DNA from: Streptomyces longwoodensis
GTDB taxonomy: Bacteria; Actinomycetota; Actinomycetes; Streptomycetales; Streptomycetaceae
DNA length: 64,000 nt
Reading direction: 5' to 3'
Assembly: GCF_001514125.1 (NCBI RefSeq)
Contig: NZ_KQ948551.1
Span: 457,291 to 521,290, forward strand
Shown: positions 37,063-45,179 of the stretch, piece by piece
Layout of the letters: each line of letters begins with the position of its first letter
Numbering within the stretch: the first letter of the stretch is position 1
Translations under genes and position numbers: made by a program
Notes under the pieces: model-generated
The model's database searches: none
Told to the model about the DNA's origin: nothing
The model's input: the letters and a program-made list of their open reading frames with translations, nothing else

Positions 37063-37135
37063 TACCCCGGGTCGGATTCGAACCGACGCTGGATGGTGTT
37101 TGAGACCATTGCCTCTACCGCTGGGCTACCGGGGC
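37063..37135 (-). tRNA. tRNA with anticodon CAA (reads UUG, Leu) and a short variable loop
   Basis: The minus strand folds as a complete 73-nt cloverleaf. The acceptor is GCCCCGG/CCGGGGU with a G1-U72 wobble pair and discriminator A73. The D arm is GCC-CAGCGGTAGA-GGC, the anticodon arm ATGGT-CTCAAAC-ACCAT, the variable loop only 5 nt (CCAGC), and the T arm GTCGG-TTCGAAT-CCGAC. No CCA is encoded. CAA specifies leucine UUG codons, but leucine tRNAs are normally class II with a long variable arm (about 85 nt), so this class I shape is unusual. Confidence 0.9.
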
Positions 37136-37193
37136 CCCCTTCAAAACGAAGGACGACGGCTACCCGCCGTGTCCCCACCTTACCGTAGCTGGG

Positions 37194-37199
37194 TAGGCT
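37194..37199 (+). promoter_or_regulatory. -10 element for the ANTAR regulator gene
   Basis: TAGGCT lies 38 bases before GTG 37238, giving a roughly 30-nt leader with GAGGAG as ribosome-binding site. It is divergent from the tRNA. Confidence 0.5.
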
Positions 37200-37237
37200 C
37201 TTGTCAGCAGTACCCCTGCCCTGAACGAGGAGCCCCC

Positions 37238-37891
37238 GTGACCGCCGAGTCGCCCCAGCCCGTAGACGCGCCCGACGACGACAAGTCGCACGTGCCTCCG
37301 CTGACGACCCGAGTCGTCATCGCCGAGGACGAGGCCCTGATCCGCCTCGACCTCAAGGAAATGCTGGAGGAGGAGGGCTACACGGTCGTCGGCGAGGCCG
37401 GTGACGGTGAGCAGGCCGTGGAGCTCGCCCGCGAGCACCGGCCCGACCTCGTCATCCTCGACGTGAAGATGCCCAAGCTCGACGGCATCTCGGCGGCCGA
37501 GCAGATCGCCGAGGACCGCATCGCCCCGGTGCTGATGCTCACCGCGTTCTCCCAGCGCGACCTGGTCGAGCGGGCCCGCGACGCCGGCGCCATGGCCTAC
37601 CTGGTCAAGCCCTTCAGCAAGAGCGACGTCGTGCCCGCCATCGAGATGGCCGTCTCCCGCTTCACCGAGCTGAAGGAGCTGGAGAAGGAGGTCGCCGACC
37701 TCTCCCAGCGCCTGGAGACCCGCAAGCTGGTGGACCGCGCCAAGTCGATCCTGCAGACCGAGTACGGCCTGACCGAGCCGGCCGCCTTCCGCTGGATCCA
37801 GAAGACCTCGATGGACCGGCGCATGTCGATGCAGCAGGTCGCCGAGGCCGTCATCCAGGACGCCGAGGAGAAGAAGGCGTCCAAGGGCTGA
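37238..37891 (+). CDS. pdtaR: PdtaR-type response regulator with ANTAR RNA-binding domain
   Basis: This 217-residue protein has a receiver domain (residues 24-140; Asp75 in VILDVKMPKLDG, Thr102 in LTAFS, Lys124 in VKPFSKSD), a coiled-coil linker (ELKELEKEVADLSQRLETRK), and a C-terminal ANTAR three-helix domain (LVDRAKSIL...MSMQQVAEAVI). ANTAR proteins bind tandem RNA hairpins and prevent transcription termination. In mycobacteria PdtaR partners with the kinase PdtaS; no kinase is adjacent here. GTG 37238 follows GAGGAG. Confidence 0.93.
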   Translation: MTAESPQPVDAPDDDKSHVPPLTTRVVIAEDEALIRLDLKEMLEEEGYTVVGEAGDGEQAVELAREHRPDLVILDVKMPKLDGISAAEQIAEDRIAPVLMLTAFSQRDLVERARDAGAMAYLVKPFSKSDVVPAIEMAVSRFTELKELEKEVADLSQRLETRKLVDRAKSILQTEYGLTEPAAFRWIQKTSMDRRMSMQQVAEAVIQDAEEKKASKG

Positions 37892-37912
37892 GCGCCCGCC
37901 CCGCGCACGGCC

Positions 37913-37950
37913 GAGGCCCGCGCCCCCCTCCTGCGGGGGACGCGGGCCTC
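37913..37950. terminator. Bidirectional terminator between pdtaR and livF
   Basis: GAGGCCCGCG pairs with CGCGGGCCTC (10 bp) around an inner CCCCC/GGGGG stem, between convergent genes. Confidence 0.75.
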
Positions 37951-37961
37951 GTCGTGTCGGG

Positions 37962-38678
37962 TCAGTCCTCGCCCAGGTAGGCCTTGCGGACCGACTCGTC
38001 GTGCAGCAGGTCCCGGCCCGTGCCGGACAGGACGATGCTGCCGACCTCCATGACGTGGCCGTGGTCGGCCAGCGACAGGGCGGCCTGGGCGTTCTGCTCG
38101 ACCAGCAGGATCGTCGTGCCGCCGGACTTCAGCTCGGCGATCGTCGCCATGATCTTCTGCATCATGATCGGCGACAGGCCCATGGACGGCTCGTCCAGCA
38201 TCAGCAGCTTGGGCTGGGACATCAGGGCGCGCCCCATGGCCAGCATCTGCTGCTCACCGCCCGAGAGGGTGCCCGCGGCCTGCCGGCGCCGTTCGCCGAG
38301 GATCGGGAACAGGTCGTAGGCGCGCTGGATGTCCTTCTCGATGCCCGGCTTGTCGTTGCGCAGGAACGCGCCGAGGCGCAGGTTGTCCTCGATCGTCATG
38401 CGCGGGAAGATGTGCCGCCCCTCGGGGGAGTGGGCGAGGCCCAGCGACACGATCTGGTGCGGGGGCACCTTCTTCAGCGAACGGCCCTCGAAGCGGATCT
38501 GCCCGCCGACCGGCTTGAGCAGGCCGGAGAGGGTGCGCAGGGTCGTGGTCTTGCCCGCGCCGTTGGTGCCGATGAGGGTGACCACCTCACCGGCCTCGAC
38601 CTTGAACGAGATGCCCTTGACGGCCTCGATCTTGCCGTAGGCGACCCGCAGGTCCTCGACTTCGAGCAGTGCGGTCAT
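37962..38678 (-). CDS. livF: Branched-chain amino-acid ABC transporter ATPase LivF
   Basis: This 238-residue ATPase is one of the two nucleotide-binding subunits. Seen: Walker A GTNGAGKTTTL, Q-loop/EGRHIFPRMT, signature LSGGEQQMLAMGRALM, Walker B LLMLDEPSMGLSP and switch LLVEQNAQ. The GxHIFPxxT and EPSMGLSP variants are typical of LivF. It powers import of leucine, isoleucine, valine or related amides. It is the last gene of the leftward livKHMGF operon; its start overlaps the livG stop by 4 bp. Confidence 0.95.
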   Translation of the reverse strand: MTALLEVEDLRVAYGKIEAVKGISFKVEAGEVVTLIGTNGAGKTTTLRTLSGLLKPVGGQIRFEGRSLKKVPPHQIVSLGLAHSPEGRHIFPRMTIEDNLRLGAFLRNDKPGIEKDIQRAYDLFPILGERRRQAAGTLSGGEQQMLAMGRALMSQPKLLMLDEPSMGLSPIMMQKIMATIAELKSGGTTILLVEQNAQAALSLADHGHVMEVGSIVLSGTGRDLLHDESVRKAYLGED

Positions 38679-39586
38679 CGGTCGTTCTCCTTGCCGGGCA
38701 CGGCGTCCGTCACGGTGTCGGCCTGCGCCTCGGCGGCCTCGACCTCGGCGACCTCGGCCACGCCGGGGTCGTTCTCGAAGGGCTCACCGAGGTACGCGGC
38801 GACGACCCGCTCGTCGCCCTGGACGGTGGCGCTGTCGCCCTCGACGAGCTTCTGGCCCTGGACGAGCACGGCGACGCGGTCGCACAGGTTGAAGATGAAC
38901 CGCATGTCGTGCTCGATGACGAGCACCGCGATGCCCATGTCGCGGATCGCGAAGACCAGTTCCTCGGTGGCCCGGGTCTCCTGCGGGTTCATGCCCGCGG
39001 TGGGCTCGTCCAGCAGGAGCAGGCCCGGCTCGCTGGCCAGGGCGCGGGCGATCTCCAGCTTGCGCTGCTCGCCGTAGGGCAGGTTGCGGGCCAGGTGCTC
39101 CGCCTTGCCCGCGAGCCCCACGAACTCCAGGAGCTCCATGGCGCGGGCGCGGGAGGCGGCCTCGGCCCGGTGGAAGCCGGGGCCCCGCAGCAGGGCGGAC
39201 CAGAGCCCCTCCTTGGTGCGGGTGTGCCGGCCGACGAGGACGTTCTCCAGGACCGTCATGTTCGCGAACAGACGGATGTTCTGGAAGGTCCGGGCGATGC
39301 CGGCCGCGGTCACCTTGAAGGACTTCGGCGGCAGGACGGCGCCCTTGTAGCGGACCTCGCCCTCGGTGGGGATGTACAGGCCGGTCAGGCAGTTGAAGAA
39401 GGTCGTCTTGCCCGCGCCGTTGGGGCCGATGAGCCCGACGATCTCACCGGCGTTGACGGTGAGGTCGACGTTGCGCACGGCGGTGAGGCCGCCGAAGCGC
39501 ATGGTCACGCCGCGGGCGTCGAGGACGGTCTCGCCGGGCACGGCGGCGCCGGGTGCGGTGTCCCTGGTGGTGGTGTCGGTGGTCAT
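38675..39586 (-). CDS. livG: Branched-chain amino-acid ABC transporter ATPase LivG
   Basis: This 303-residue ATPase partners with LivF. Seen: Walker A GPNGAGKTTFFN, ARTFQNIRLFANMTVLENV (typical LivG), signature NLPYGEQRKLEIARALA, Walker B LLLLDEPTAGMNP, and VLVIEHDMRFIFNLCDRVAV. About 24 N-terminal residues and a 35-residue acidic C-terminal tail extend beyond the usual domain. Five bases separate it from the livM stop. Confidence 0.95.
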   Translation of the reverse strand: MTTDTTTRDTAPGAAVPGETVLDARGVTMRFGGLTAVRNVDLTVNAGEIVGLIGPNGAGKTTFFNCLTGLYIPTEGEVRYKGAVLPPKSFKVTAAGIARTFQNIRLFANMTVLENVLVGRHTRTKEGLWSALLRGPGFHRAEAASRARAMELLEFVGLAGKAEHLARNLPYGEQRKLEIARALASEPGLLLLDEPTAGMNPQETRATEELVFAIRDMGIAVLVIEHDMRFIFNLCDRVAVLVQGQKLVEGDSATVQGDERVVAAYLGEPFENDPGVAEVAEVEAAEAQADTVTDAVPGKENDR

Positions 39587-39591
39587 GGTGG

Positions 39592-41427
39592 TCAGGCCCC
39601 TGCCTTGGTGAGGACGGCGGGTGCTTCCGTCTCTTCGTGGAATTCCAGCTGGCGGCGGCGGTTGGGGATGAGGCCTTCCGGACGGAACCGCATCAGCAGG
39701 ACGAGCGCGAGACCGAAGGCGAGGAGCTGGTAGTTGCCGAGGAACTGGAGCTTGGCCGGGATCAGGTAGAGCAGCGCGGCACCGACGAGCGGGCCGGAGA
39801 TGGTGCCCATGCCGCCGAGCACGACGGCCGCCAGCAGGAAGGCCGAGTTGGGCGGCACGACGTGGGCGAACTGGTACTGCTCCGGCGTCACGGTGTAGGT
39901 GACGTGCGCCTGGACCGAACCGGCGAGGCCGGCCAGGCAGGCGCCGAGGGCGAACGCGATCAGCTTCACGCGGAAGCCGTTGATGCCCATGGCGAGGGCC
40001 GCCGTCTCGTCCTCGCGGATGGCGATCCAGGCCCGGCCGATGCGCGAGTCGCTGCTGCGCCGGAAGACCACGACCACGATCAGCGTGATCAGCAGCATCA
40101 GCAGGAAGTAGTTGGCGAAGCGCGCCAGCGTGAAGCCGAGGATCGTGTGTTCCTGGCCGAAGTCGAAGCCGAGGATGTCCAGGTTCGGGATGGACGAGAT
40201 GCCGTTCGAGCCGTTGGTGACGTCCGGGCCGGAGGTGCCGTCCATGTTCAGCACGGTGATGCGGAAGATCTCACCGAAGCCGAGGGTGACGATGGCCAGG
40301 TAGTCGCCGCGCAGCCGGAGCGTCGGGGCACCGATGATGACGCCGAAGATCATGGCGACCACGGCACCGCACAGCGCCGACGCCCAGAACGGCCACTGCA
40401 CGTGCAGCGGGGACGAGGGCGACCCGGAGACCAGGGCGGAGGTGTAGGCACCGACGCCGAGGAAGGCGACGTAACCCAGGTCGAGGAGGCCGGCGAGGCC
40501 GACGACGATGTTCAGGCCGAGGGCGACGGTGGCGAAGATCAGGATGTAGACGCCGATCGTCGCGTACTGGTCGTCGGACTGGGTGAAGGGGAACAGCGCC
40601 GCGGCCACGAAGGCGCTGATCATGGTGAGGGTGCGGTGCCGGGCTGTGATCGCCGAGACCCGGGCCACGAGCCCGGCCTTGGCGAGGGCTCCGAAGCCGA
40701 AGCCGACGATGATCAGGAAGCCGATGAACTGCTGGTCGTACTCGGTGCCGATGCCGTACGTGAAGACGATCAGGCCGACCGCCATGACGGCGACGATGAC
40801 CAGGATGTCGACGAAGGCGGGCCGCTGGGGGGCCGGGCCGGGGCTCTTGGCGGCCACGGAGGCCTTGACGACGGCCCAGTTCTGGCGCCGGTGGTGCTTG
40901 AACTGCTCCCAGGACGTGTCCTCGGGGTCGATGGGCTCGGGCTCCGGCCAGGTGAAGGGCAGGGCGAGGACACCGACGAGGGCGACCAGGGTGGCGAGGG
41001 CGACGACGTAGGCGCCCGGTTCGAGGTTGACGACACCGCCCAGTTCGGCGCTGATGTCGACGACCGTGTACCAGGCCGTCGCGAACGTGCCGAGGACGGC
41101 GAGCTTCAGCGCGGCGTCGGCGGAGCCGGGGAAGAGCCGGCCGAGGCCCCACAGGCCGTACGAGGCGAGCCCGAGCAGGACGCTGAGCAGGCCGCCGATG
41201 AGGACCAGGACCTGCAGGCCGCCCGGGTAGCCGTAGACGGTGAGGTCGCCGGGGTACTCGGAGGTCCACGTCCACGCGAGGAAGGTGGAGACCACGGCCA
41301 GGGCGCTGCCGCCCGTGGCGAGGGCGCGGCCGACGGTGGCGGGGAGGCCGATGAAGCCCTTGGGGGCGCCCTCGACGGGCGCACTGGGGCTGAGCGGAGC
41401 GGTGGTCTGCGTCGTCATCGGTATCAC
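39592..41427 (-). CDS. livM: Branched-chain amino-acid ABC transporter permease LivM, long form
   Basis: The 611-residue permease is considerably longer than E. coli LivM (about 425). The C-terminal 320 residues are the typical permease (LNIVVGLAGLLDLGYVAF, LRGDYLAIVTLGFGEI, GRAWIAIREDETAALAMG with the EAA-like loop). The N-terminal extension of roughly 270 residues adds several more membrane helices. GTG 41427 gives a GTGA overlap with the livH stop; ATG 41418 is the alternative. The extension appears native and not a second fused gene. Confidence 0.9.
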   Translation of the reverse strand: MIPMTTQTTAPLSPSAPVEGAPKGFIGLPATVGRALATGGSALAVVSTFLAWTWTSEYPGDLTVYGYPGGLQVLVLIGGLLSVLLGLASYGLWGLGRLFPGSADAALKLAVLGTFATAWYTVVDISAELGGVVNLEPGAYVVALATLVALVGVLALPFTWPEPEPIDPEDTSWEQFKHHRRQNWAVVKASVAAKSPGPAPQRPAFVDILVIVAVMAVGLIVFTYGIGTEYDQQFIGFLIIVGFGFGALAKAGLVARVSAITARHRTLTMISAFVAAALFPFTQSDDQYATIGVYILIFATVALGLNIVVGLAGLLDLGYVAFLGVGAYTSALVSGSPSSPLHVQWPFWASALCGAVVAMIFGVIIGAPTLRLRGDYLAIVTLGFGEIFRITVLNMDGTSGPDVTNGSNGISSIPNLDILGFDFGQEHTILGFTLARFANYFLLMLLITLIVVVVFRRSSDSRIGRAWIAIREDETAALAMGINGFRVKLIAFALGACLAGLAGSVQAHVTYTVTPEQYQFAHVVPPNSAFLLAAVVLGGMGTISGPLVGAALLYLIPAKLQFLGNYQLLAFGLALVLLMRFRPEGLIPNRRRQLEFHEETEAPAVLTKAGA

Positions 41428-42356
41428 GCCCTGTCCGCCACGCGCTCGCCGAGCAGGCCCTGGGGCCTGAACAGCAGCACGAGGATGAGGAGTACGAAGG
41501 CCCAGACGTTGGCCCAGGACTGGCCGCCGAGCTGGTCGAAGCCGGGGATGTCGGCGATGTAGGCGGTGGCCATCGTCTCGGCGAGGCCGAGGACCAGCCC
41601 GCCGATCATCGCGCCGTAGATGTTGCCGATGCCGCCGAGGACCGCGGCGGTGAAGGCCTTCAGACCGAGGATGAAGCCCATGCGGAACTGCACCTGGCCG
41701 TACTTCAGGCCGTAGGCGACGGCGCCGACCGCGGCGAACGCGGCACCGAGGGCGAAGGCGACCACGATGATGCGGTCGGTGTTGATGCCCATCAGCTTGG
41801 CGGTGTCGGGGTCCTGCGCGGTGGCCTGCATGCCGCGGCCGGTGCGGGTCTTCATGACGAAGTACGCGAGGATCGCCATGCTGATCGGGGCGGCGACGAT
41901 CAGGAAGACGTCACCGGTCTGGATGGTGACGCTGCCGATCTCGAAGGGCCCGCCGGCGATCTCCGGGAAGTTGATGGACTCCTTGGCGCCGGGGTACCAG
42001 GCCCAGACCGCCTGCTGGAGCGCCAGGGAGAGGCCGATCGCGGTGATCAGCGGGGCCAGGCGCGGAGCGGTGCGCAGCGGCCGGTAGGCGAATCGTTCCG
42101 CTCCTACGGCGACCAGGACGGCGGCGATGACGGCCCCGACGAGCATCAGCGGCAGGGCCACCCACATCGATGTTCCGTCGGGCAACACGTACAGGTAGAC
42201 CGTGAGGGCGCCGAACCCTCCGATCATGAAGATCTCGCCATGGGCGAAGTTGATGAGCTGGACGATGCCATAGACCATCGTGTAGCCGATGGCGACCAGC
42301 CCGTACATGGATCCCAGTAGCAGGCCGTTGACCAGCTGCTGCGGCAGTTCGTTCAC
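41424..42356 (-). CDS. livH: Branched-chain amino-acid ABC transporter permease LivH
   Basis: This 310-residue membrane protein has eight or so helices. Seen: LVNGLLLGSMYGLVAIGYTM (classic LivH start), VQLINFAHGEIFMIG, GRGMQATAQDPDTAKLMGIN (EAA loop) and AAVLGGIGNIYGAMIGGLVLG. It pairs with LivM as the transmembrane channel. It is separated from livK by a strong hairpin, which probably lowers its expression relative to the binding protein. Confidence 0.95.
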   Translation of the reverse strand: MNELPQQLVNGLLLGSMYGLVAIGYTMVYGIVQLINFAHGEIFMIGGFGALTVYLYVLPDGTSMWVALPLMLVGAVIAAVLVAVGAERFAYRPLRTAPRLAPLITAIGLSLALQQAVWAWYPGAKESINFPEIAGGPFEIGSVTIQTGDVFLIVAAPISMAILAYFVMKTRTGRGMQATAQDPDTAKLMGINTDRIIVVAFALGAAFAAVGAVAYGLKYGQVQFRMGFILGLKAFTAAVLGGIGNIYGAMIGGLVLGLAETMATAYIADIPGFDQLGGQSWANVWAFVLLILVLLFRPQGLLGERVADRA

Positions 42357-42411
42357 CGCATGTCCTCCGAGACGGTTCGGATATGTTCGACGGATGGAAC
42401 CGGATGCGAGT

Positions 42412-42447
42412 CCGCGCGGGGCGCCAGTGGTGCAGCGCCCCGCGCGG
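42412..42447 (-). terminator. Intercistronic hairpin between livK and livH
   Basis: A perfect 13-bp stem (CCGCGCGGGGCGC with GCGCCCCGCGCGG, 10-base loop) without a T-run lies in the 120-bp livK-livH gap. It probably acts as a partial terminator or mRNA 3'-end stabiliser that gives more binding protein than permease. Confidence 0.6.
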
Positions 42448-42476
42448 CTCTGTGGTTCTGCGTGGTGCGGGGTGGG

Positions 42477-43703
42477 TCAGCCGGTGAAGGTGCCGGACTT
42501 GACCGCCTTCCAGGCACCGTTCTCGACCGCGTAGACGGTGAGCTGCTTGTTGGTGGCGTCACCGAACTCGTCGAAGGAGACCTTGCCGGTCACGCCGTCG
42601 AAGGAGACGTTCTGGACGGCGGCCGTGACCTTGGCGCGGGCGTCGTCCGGGAGCTTGCCGTCGTTGTCCTCGACGGCCTTCTTCACGCCCTCGATGATCG
42701 CCCAGGCGGCGTCGTAGGAGTAACCGCCGTAGGCCGCGTACTCCTCCTTGTAGCCGCCCGCCTTGTAGTCGGCCACGAACTGCTTGGCCGAGGCGAGCGT
42801 CTCGACCGGGGCGCCGACGGAGGTGGCGAGGTCACCGGCGGAGTTGGCCCCGGCGAGCTTGATGAACGTCGGGTCGTAGATGCCGTCGCCGCCGACCACC
42901 GGGATCTTGGCGCCGCTGGCCTTGATCTGCTTGCTGAGCGGGCCGGCCTGCGGGTACTCGCCGCCGTAGTAGACGACGTCGGCGCCCGAGTTCTTGACCT
43001 TGGTGGCCACCGCGGAGAAGTCCTTGGTGTCCGGGTCGATGTGGTCGGTGCCGACGACCTGGCCGCCGATCTTCTTGAACTCGGCGGTGAACGTCGAGGC
43101 CAGGCCCGCGCCGTAGGTCTTCTTGTCGTCGATGACGAAGACCTTCTTCTTCTTGGCGTCGTTGAAGACGTACTGCGCCGCGAACGGACCCTGGATGGCG
43201 TCCGTGGTCGCCGTGCGGAAGTACGACTTGTACTGGCGTTCCTTCTTGGTCTGCCAGTTGGCGCCCTGGGTCAGGGCCGGGCCGGTGTTGGCCGGGGATA
43301 TCTGGACGAGCTTGGCGTCGTCGAAGACCTTCTGCATGGACTCGGCCACGGAGGAGTTCAGCGGACCGACGACACCCAGGACGTCCTTGTCGGCGACGAG
43401 GGTGGAGGCGTTCTGCTGGCCCGAGGAGGGCTGCGCCTGGTCGTCGAGGGCCTTGATCTCGAACTTGACGCCGTCGACGTAGTTCTTCTTGTTGGCCGTC
43501 TTGGCGGCGAGGTCGACCGAGTTCTTGATGCCGAGGCCCAGCGCGGACAGGTCACCGGTCAGCGGGGCGTCGACACCGATGACCACCGTGGTCCCCCCGG
43601 AGTCGGAACCCTTGTCGCCACTGTCGCGCGAGCCGCAGGCGGTGAGGGTGAGTGCTCCCGCTGCCAGCGCGGCGGTGATGGCGATGAGCGAACGTTGACG
43701 CAC
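42477..43703 (-). CDS. livK: Branched-chain amino-acid-binding lipoprotein LivK
   Basis: This 408-residue lipoprotein has a basic N terminus and hydrophobic h-region, and the lipobox LTAC puts the lipidated cysteine at residue 23. A Ser/Gly/Asp linker is followed by the type I periplasmic-binding fold (VVIGVDAPLTGDLSALG, GVVGPLNSSVAESM, YAAYGGYSYDAAWAI). It captures branched-chain amino acids outside the membrane and delivers them to LivHM. It leads the operon. The 289-bp gap upstream (43704-43992) probably holds its promoter, but I could not fix a -10 with confidence. Confidence 0.94.
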   Translation of the reverse strand: MRQRSLIAITAALAAGALTLTACGSRDSGDKGSDSGGTTVVIGVDAPLTGDLSALGLGIKNSVDLAAKTANKKNYVDGVKFEIKALDDQAQPSSGQQNASTLVADKDVLGVVGPLNSSVAESMQKVFDDAKLVQISPANTGPALTQGANWQTKKERQYKSYFRTATTDAIQGPFAAQYVFNDAKKKKVFVIDDKKTYGAGLASTFTAEFKKIGGQVVGTDHIDPDTKDFSAVATKVKNSGADVVYYGGEYPQAGPLSKQIKASGAKIPVVGGDGIYDPTFIKLAGANSAGDLATSVGAPVETLASAKQFVADYKAGGYKEEYAAYGGYSYDAAWAIIEGVKKAVEDNDGKLPDDARAKVTAAVQNVSFDGVTGKVSFDEFGDATNKQLTVYAVENGAWKAVKSGTFTG

Positions 43704-43992
43704 GATCCAGTCCTTTCCCTGGCACGGCCTCCTCCCCCTGGAAGAGGCCGAGTCGAGCGCTGGGTCGAAGTGACGATCCGACCTCGCGGTGACTGGGCGT
43801 GACTCTAGGCGCGTGAAGGGAAGGTGGAGGAGACCCTGACCAAGGCTGTGACGCTCTTGTTATGACACGAGGTAATGCAGAGCGGTACTGAGGGGGTGGA
43901 ACAGCGGAATTCCGGCCGATTCGCCCTGTCCGCATGCTGAGAACCCGCAGGACGCGCCGTTTCCCGATCAGGCGTCTCGGCTGTTTTGGTGA

Positions 43993-44616
43993 TTACCCGG
44001 AATCGTTGCTGCAGGCTACCTGCAGGGCCCGGGAGAGGGCGTGCGCATACCGCGGCCCCAGGATGAAACTCTGCTCTTGTATTGCGCGCGTATTACGTAG
44101 AGTTACGTCGAGGAAAGGAAGTCCGTCGTTTTCCGGCACGGTTTCGCATTCCGTGACATGCAGGGTGATCACGATCGTGCGGGCGGCGCCCGCTCGGGTC
44201 CGGAAGGGCGTGCGCGGGGCGGTGGCCACGGACATCCCGGCGTACGGCTGCGACACCCGGGTCACGGTCACCTCCGGACCCGCGTCGACGCTCAACAGCA
44301 GCTCGAACGCGAAGAATTGGGGTGCGGCGCCGGGCGGCGGGGCGTGCGGCCCGACGAACGTCACGTCCACCACCTGGGCAGGGAAGGGCAGTTGGGACGG
44401 CGCGGGCGGGGTGGGCGGTGCGGGGGACGGGACGTCGGGGCGCGTCGCGTAGAGGCAGACGCCGGCGGCGAGCAGGAGGGCGGCGGTCAGGGCCGCGGCA
44501 AGGGGCCTCCGTCGCAGGGCAGTTGGGCGCCGGTCGCGGCCGGTGCCGGGACGTCGTCCCGCGGGCCGGGGGACGGCCGTGCCCTCGCCGGGTTCGACCG
44601 GGCCGATGGCGTTCAC
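43993..44616 (-). CDS. Hypothetical single-pass membrane protein
   Basis: This 207-residue protein has an Arg-rich cytoplasmic start, one transmembrane helix (about residues 36-56), a Pro-rich linker (PSPAPPTPPAPS) and an extracytoplasmic beta-rich domain of about 130 residues. The domain contains VVDVTFVGPHA, TRVSQPYAG and DVTLRNTRAIQEQSFILG. I do not recognise the domain; it reads like a Streptomyces-specific family. GTG 44616 overlaps the upstream lipoprotein stop by 4 bp, so the two proteins are probably made together and may form an envelope complex. Confidence 0.75.
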   Translation of the reverse strand: MNAIGPVEPGEGTAVPRPAGRRPGTGRDRRPTALRRRPLAAALTAALLLAAGVCLYATRPDVPSPAPPTPPAPSQLPFPAQVVDVTFVGPHAPPPGAAPQFFAFELLLSVDAGPEVTVTRVSQPYAGMSVATAPRTPFRTRAGAARTIVITLHVTECETVPENDGLPFLDVTLRNTRAIQEQSFILGPRYAHALSRALQVACSNDSG

Positions 44617-45047
44617 TGCCAGGGGCCCTCGCCCGGACCGCCGGAGCGGTACCAGGCGACACACCCCTCGCGGGCCCGGCGGTCGATCAGTGCGTCGGCC
44701 GCCGCGGCGCCGGCGCGCCCCTTCTCGGCGCGGGCTTCGTCCACGACGTCGCGCAGGATCTCGTACTGCCCGTTGGACAGGCCCATCGACTGGTAGTCAC
44801 CGTACGTGGTGCCGTCGAGGACCTCGCGGGACCAGTGGGCGACCACGCGCGTGCACAGGTCCTCGGGGGGAACCGAGGAGGAGGCGGCGGCCGGTGCGGT
44901 GGTGTGCGCGCGGTCCGCGCCGTCCGCTCCGGGGTCCGCCGGGTCCGCCGGGGCGCCGCAGCCGGTCGCCAGGGCGCCGGCCAGGGCGCCTGCCAGCAGT
45001 GCTGCCCCGAGGTGCCCGGACCCCGGCCGGAGCCTTCGCGTTGCCAT
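44613..45047 (-). CDS. Hypothetical lipoprotein
   Basis: This 144-residue protein has a lipoprotein signal peptide: basic start, hydrophobic segment and lipobox-like LATGC with Cys30. A low-complexity Ala/Asp linker follows, then a small helical domain with two further cysteines (DLCTRVVAHW and REGCVAWYR), which could form a disulphide. Length and layout match small exported Streptomyces lipoproteins of unknown role. It is translationally coupled to the next gene, a membrane protein. Its upstream region is unusually G-rich on the plus strand. Confidence 0.78.
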   Translation of the reverse strand: MATRRLRPGSGHLGAALLAGALAGALATGCGAPADPADPGADGADRAHTTAPAAASSSVPPEDLCTRVVAHWSREVLDGTTYGDYQSMGLSNGQYEILRDVVDEARAEKGRAGAAAADALIDRRAREGCVAWYRSGGPGEGPWQ

Positions 45048-45059
45048 GGCCCGACGCTA

Positions 45060-45140
45060 GGGGGAGGGGCGGGGCGGGGGCAACGGGGAGGCGGGCGGGA
45101 GCAGCGGGGAGGGTGGGCGGGGGCAACTGGGGAGGGGGCG
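45060..45140 (+). other. G-rich tract with quadruplex potential
   Basis: Eighty bases contain many runs of three or more G separated by 1-7 bases on the plus strand (for example GGGGAGGGTGGGCGGGGG). They sit in the promoter region of the leftward lipoprotein gene. Confidence 0.6.
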
Positions 45141-45179
45141 CAGGTGCCCGGCTGCGGGGCACGCTCCGGCGGAGGGGTG

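Noticed and set aside
37063..37135. tRNA as an attachment site for an integrated element
   Set aside because: No integrase gene, no direct repeat of the tRNA 3' end and only housekeeping genes lie on both sides.
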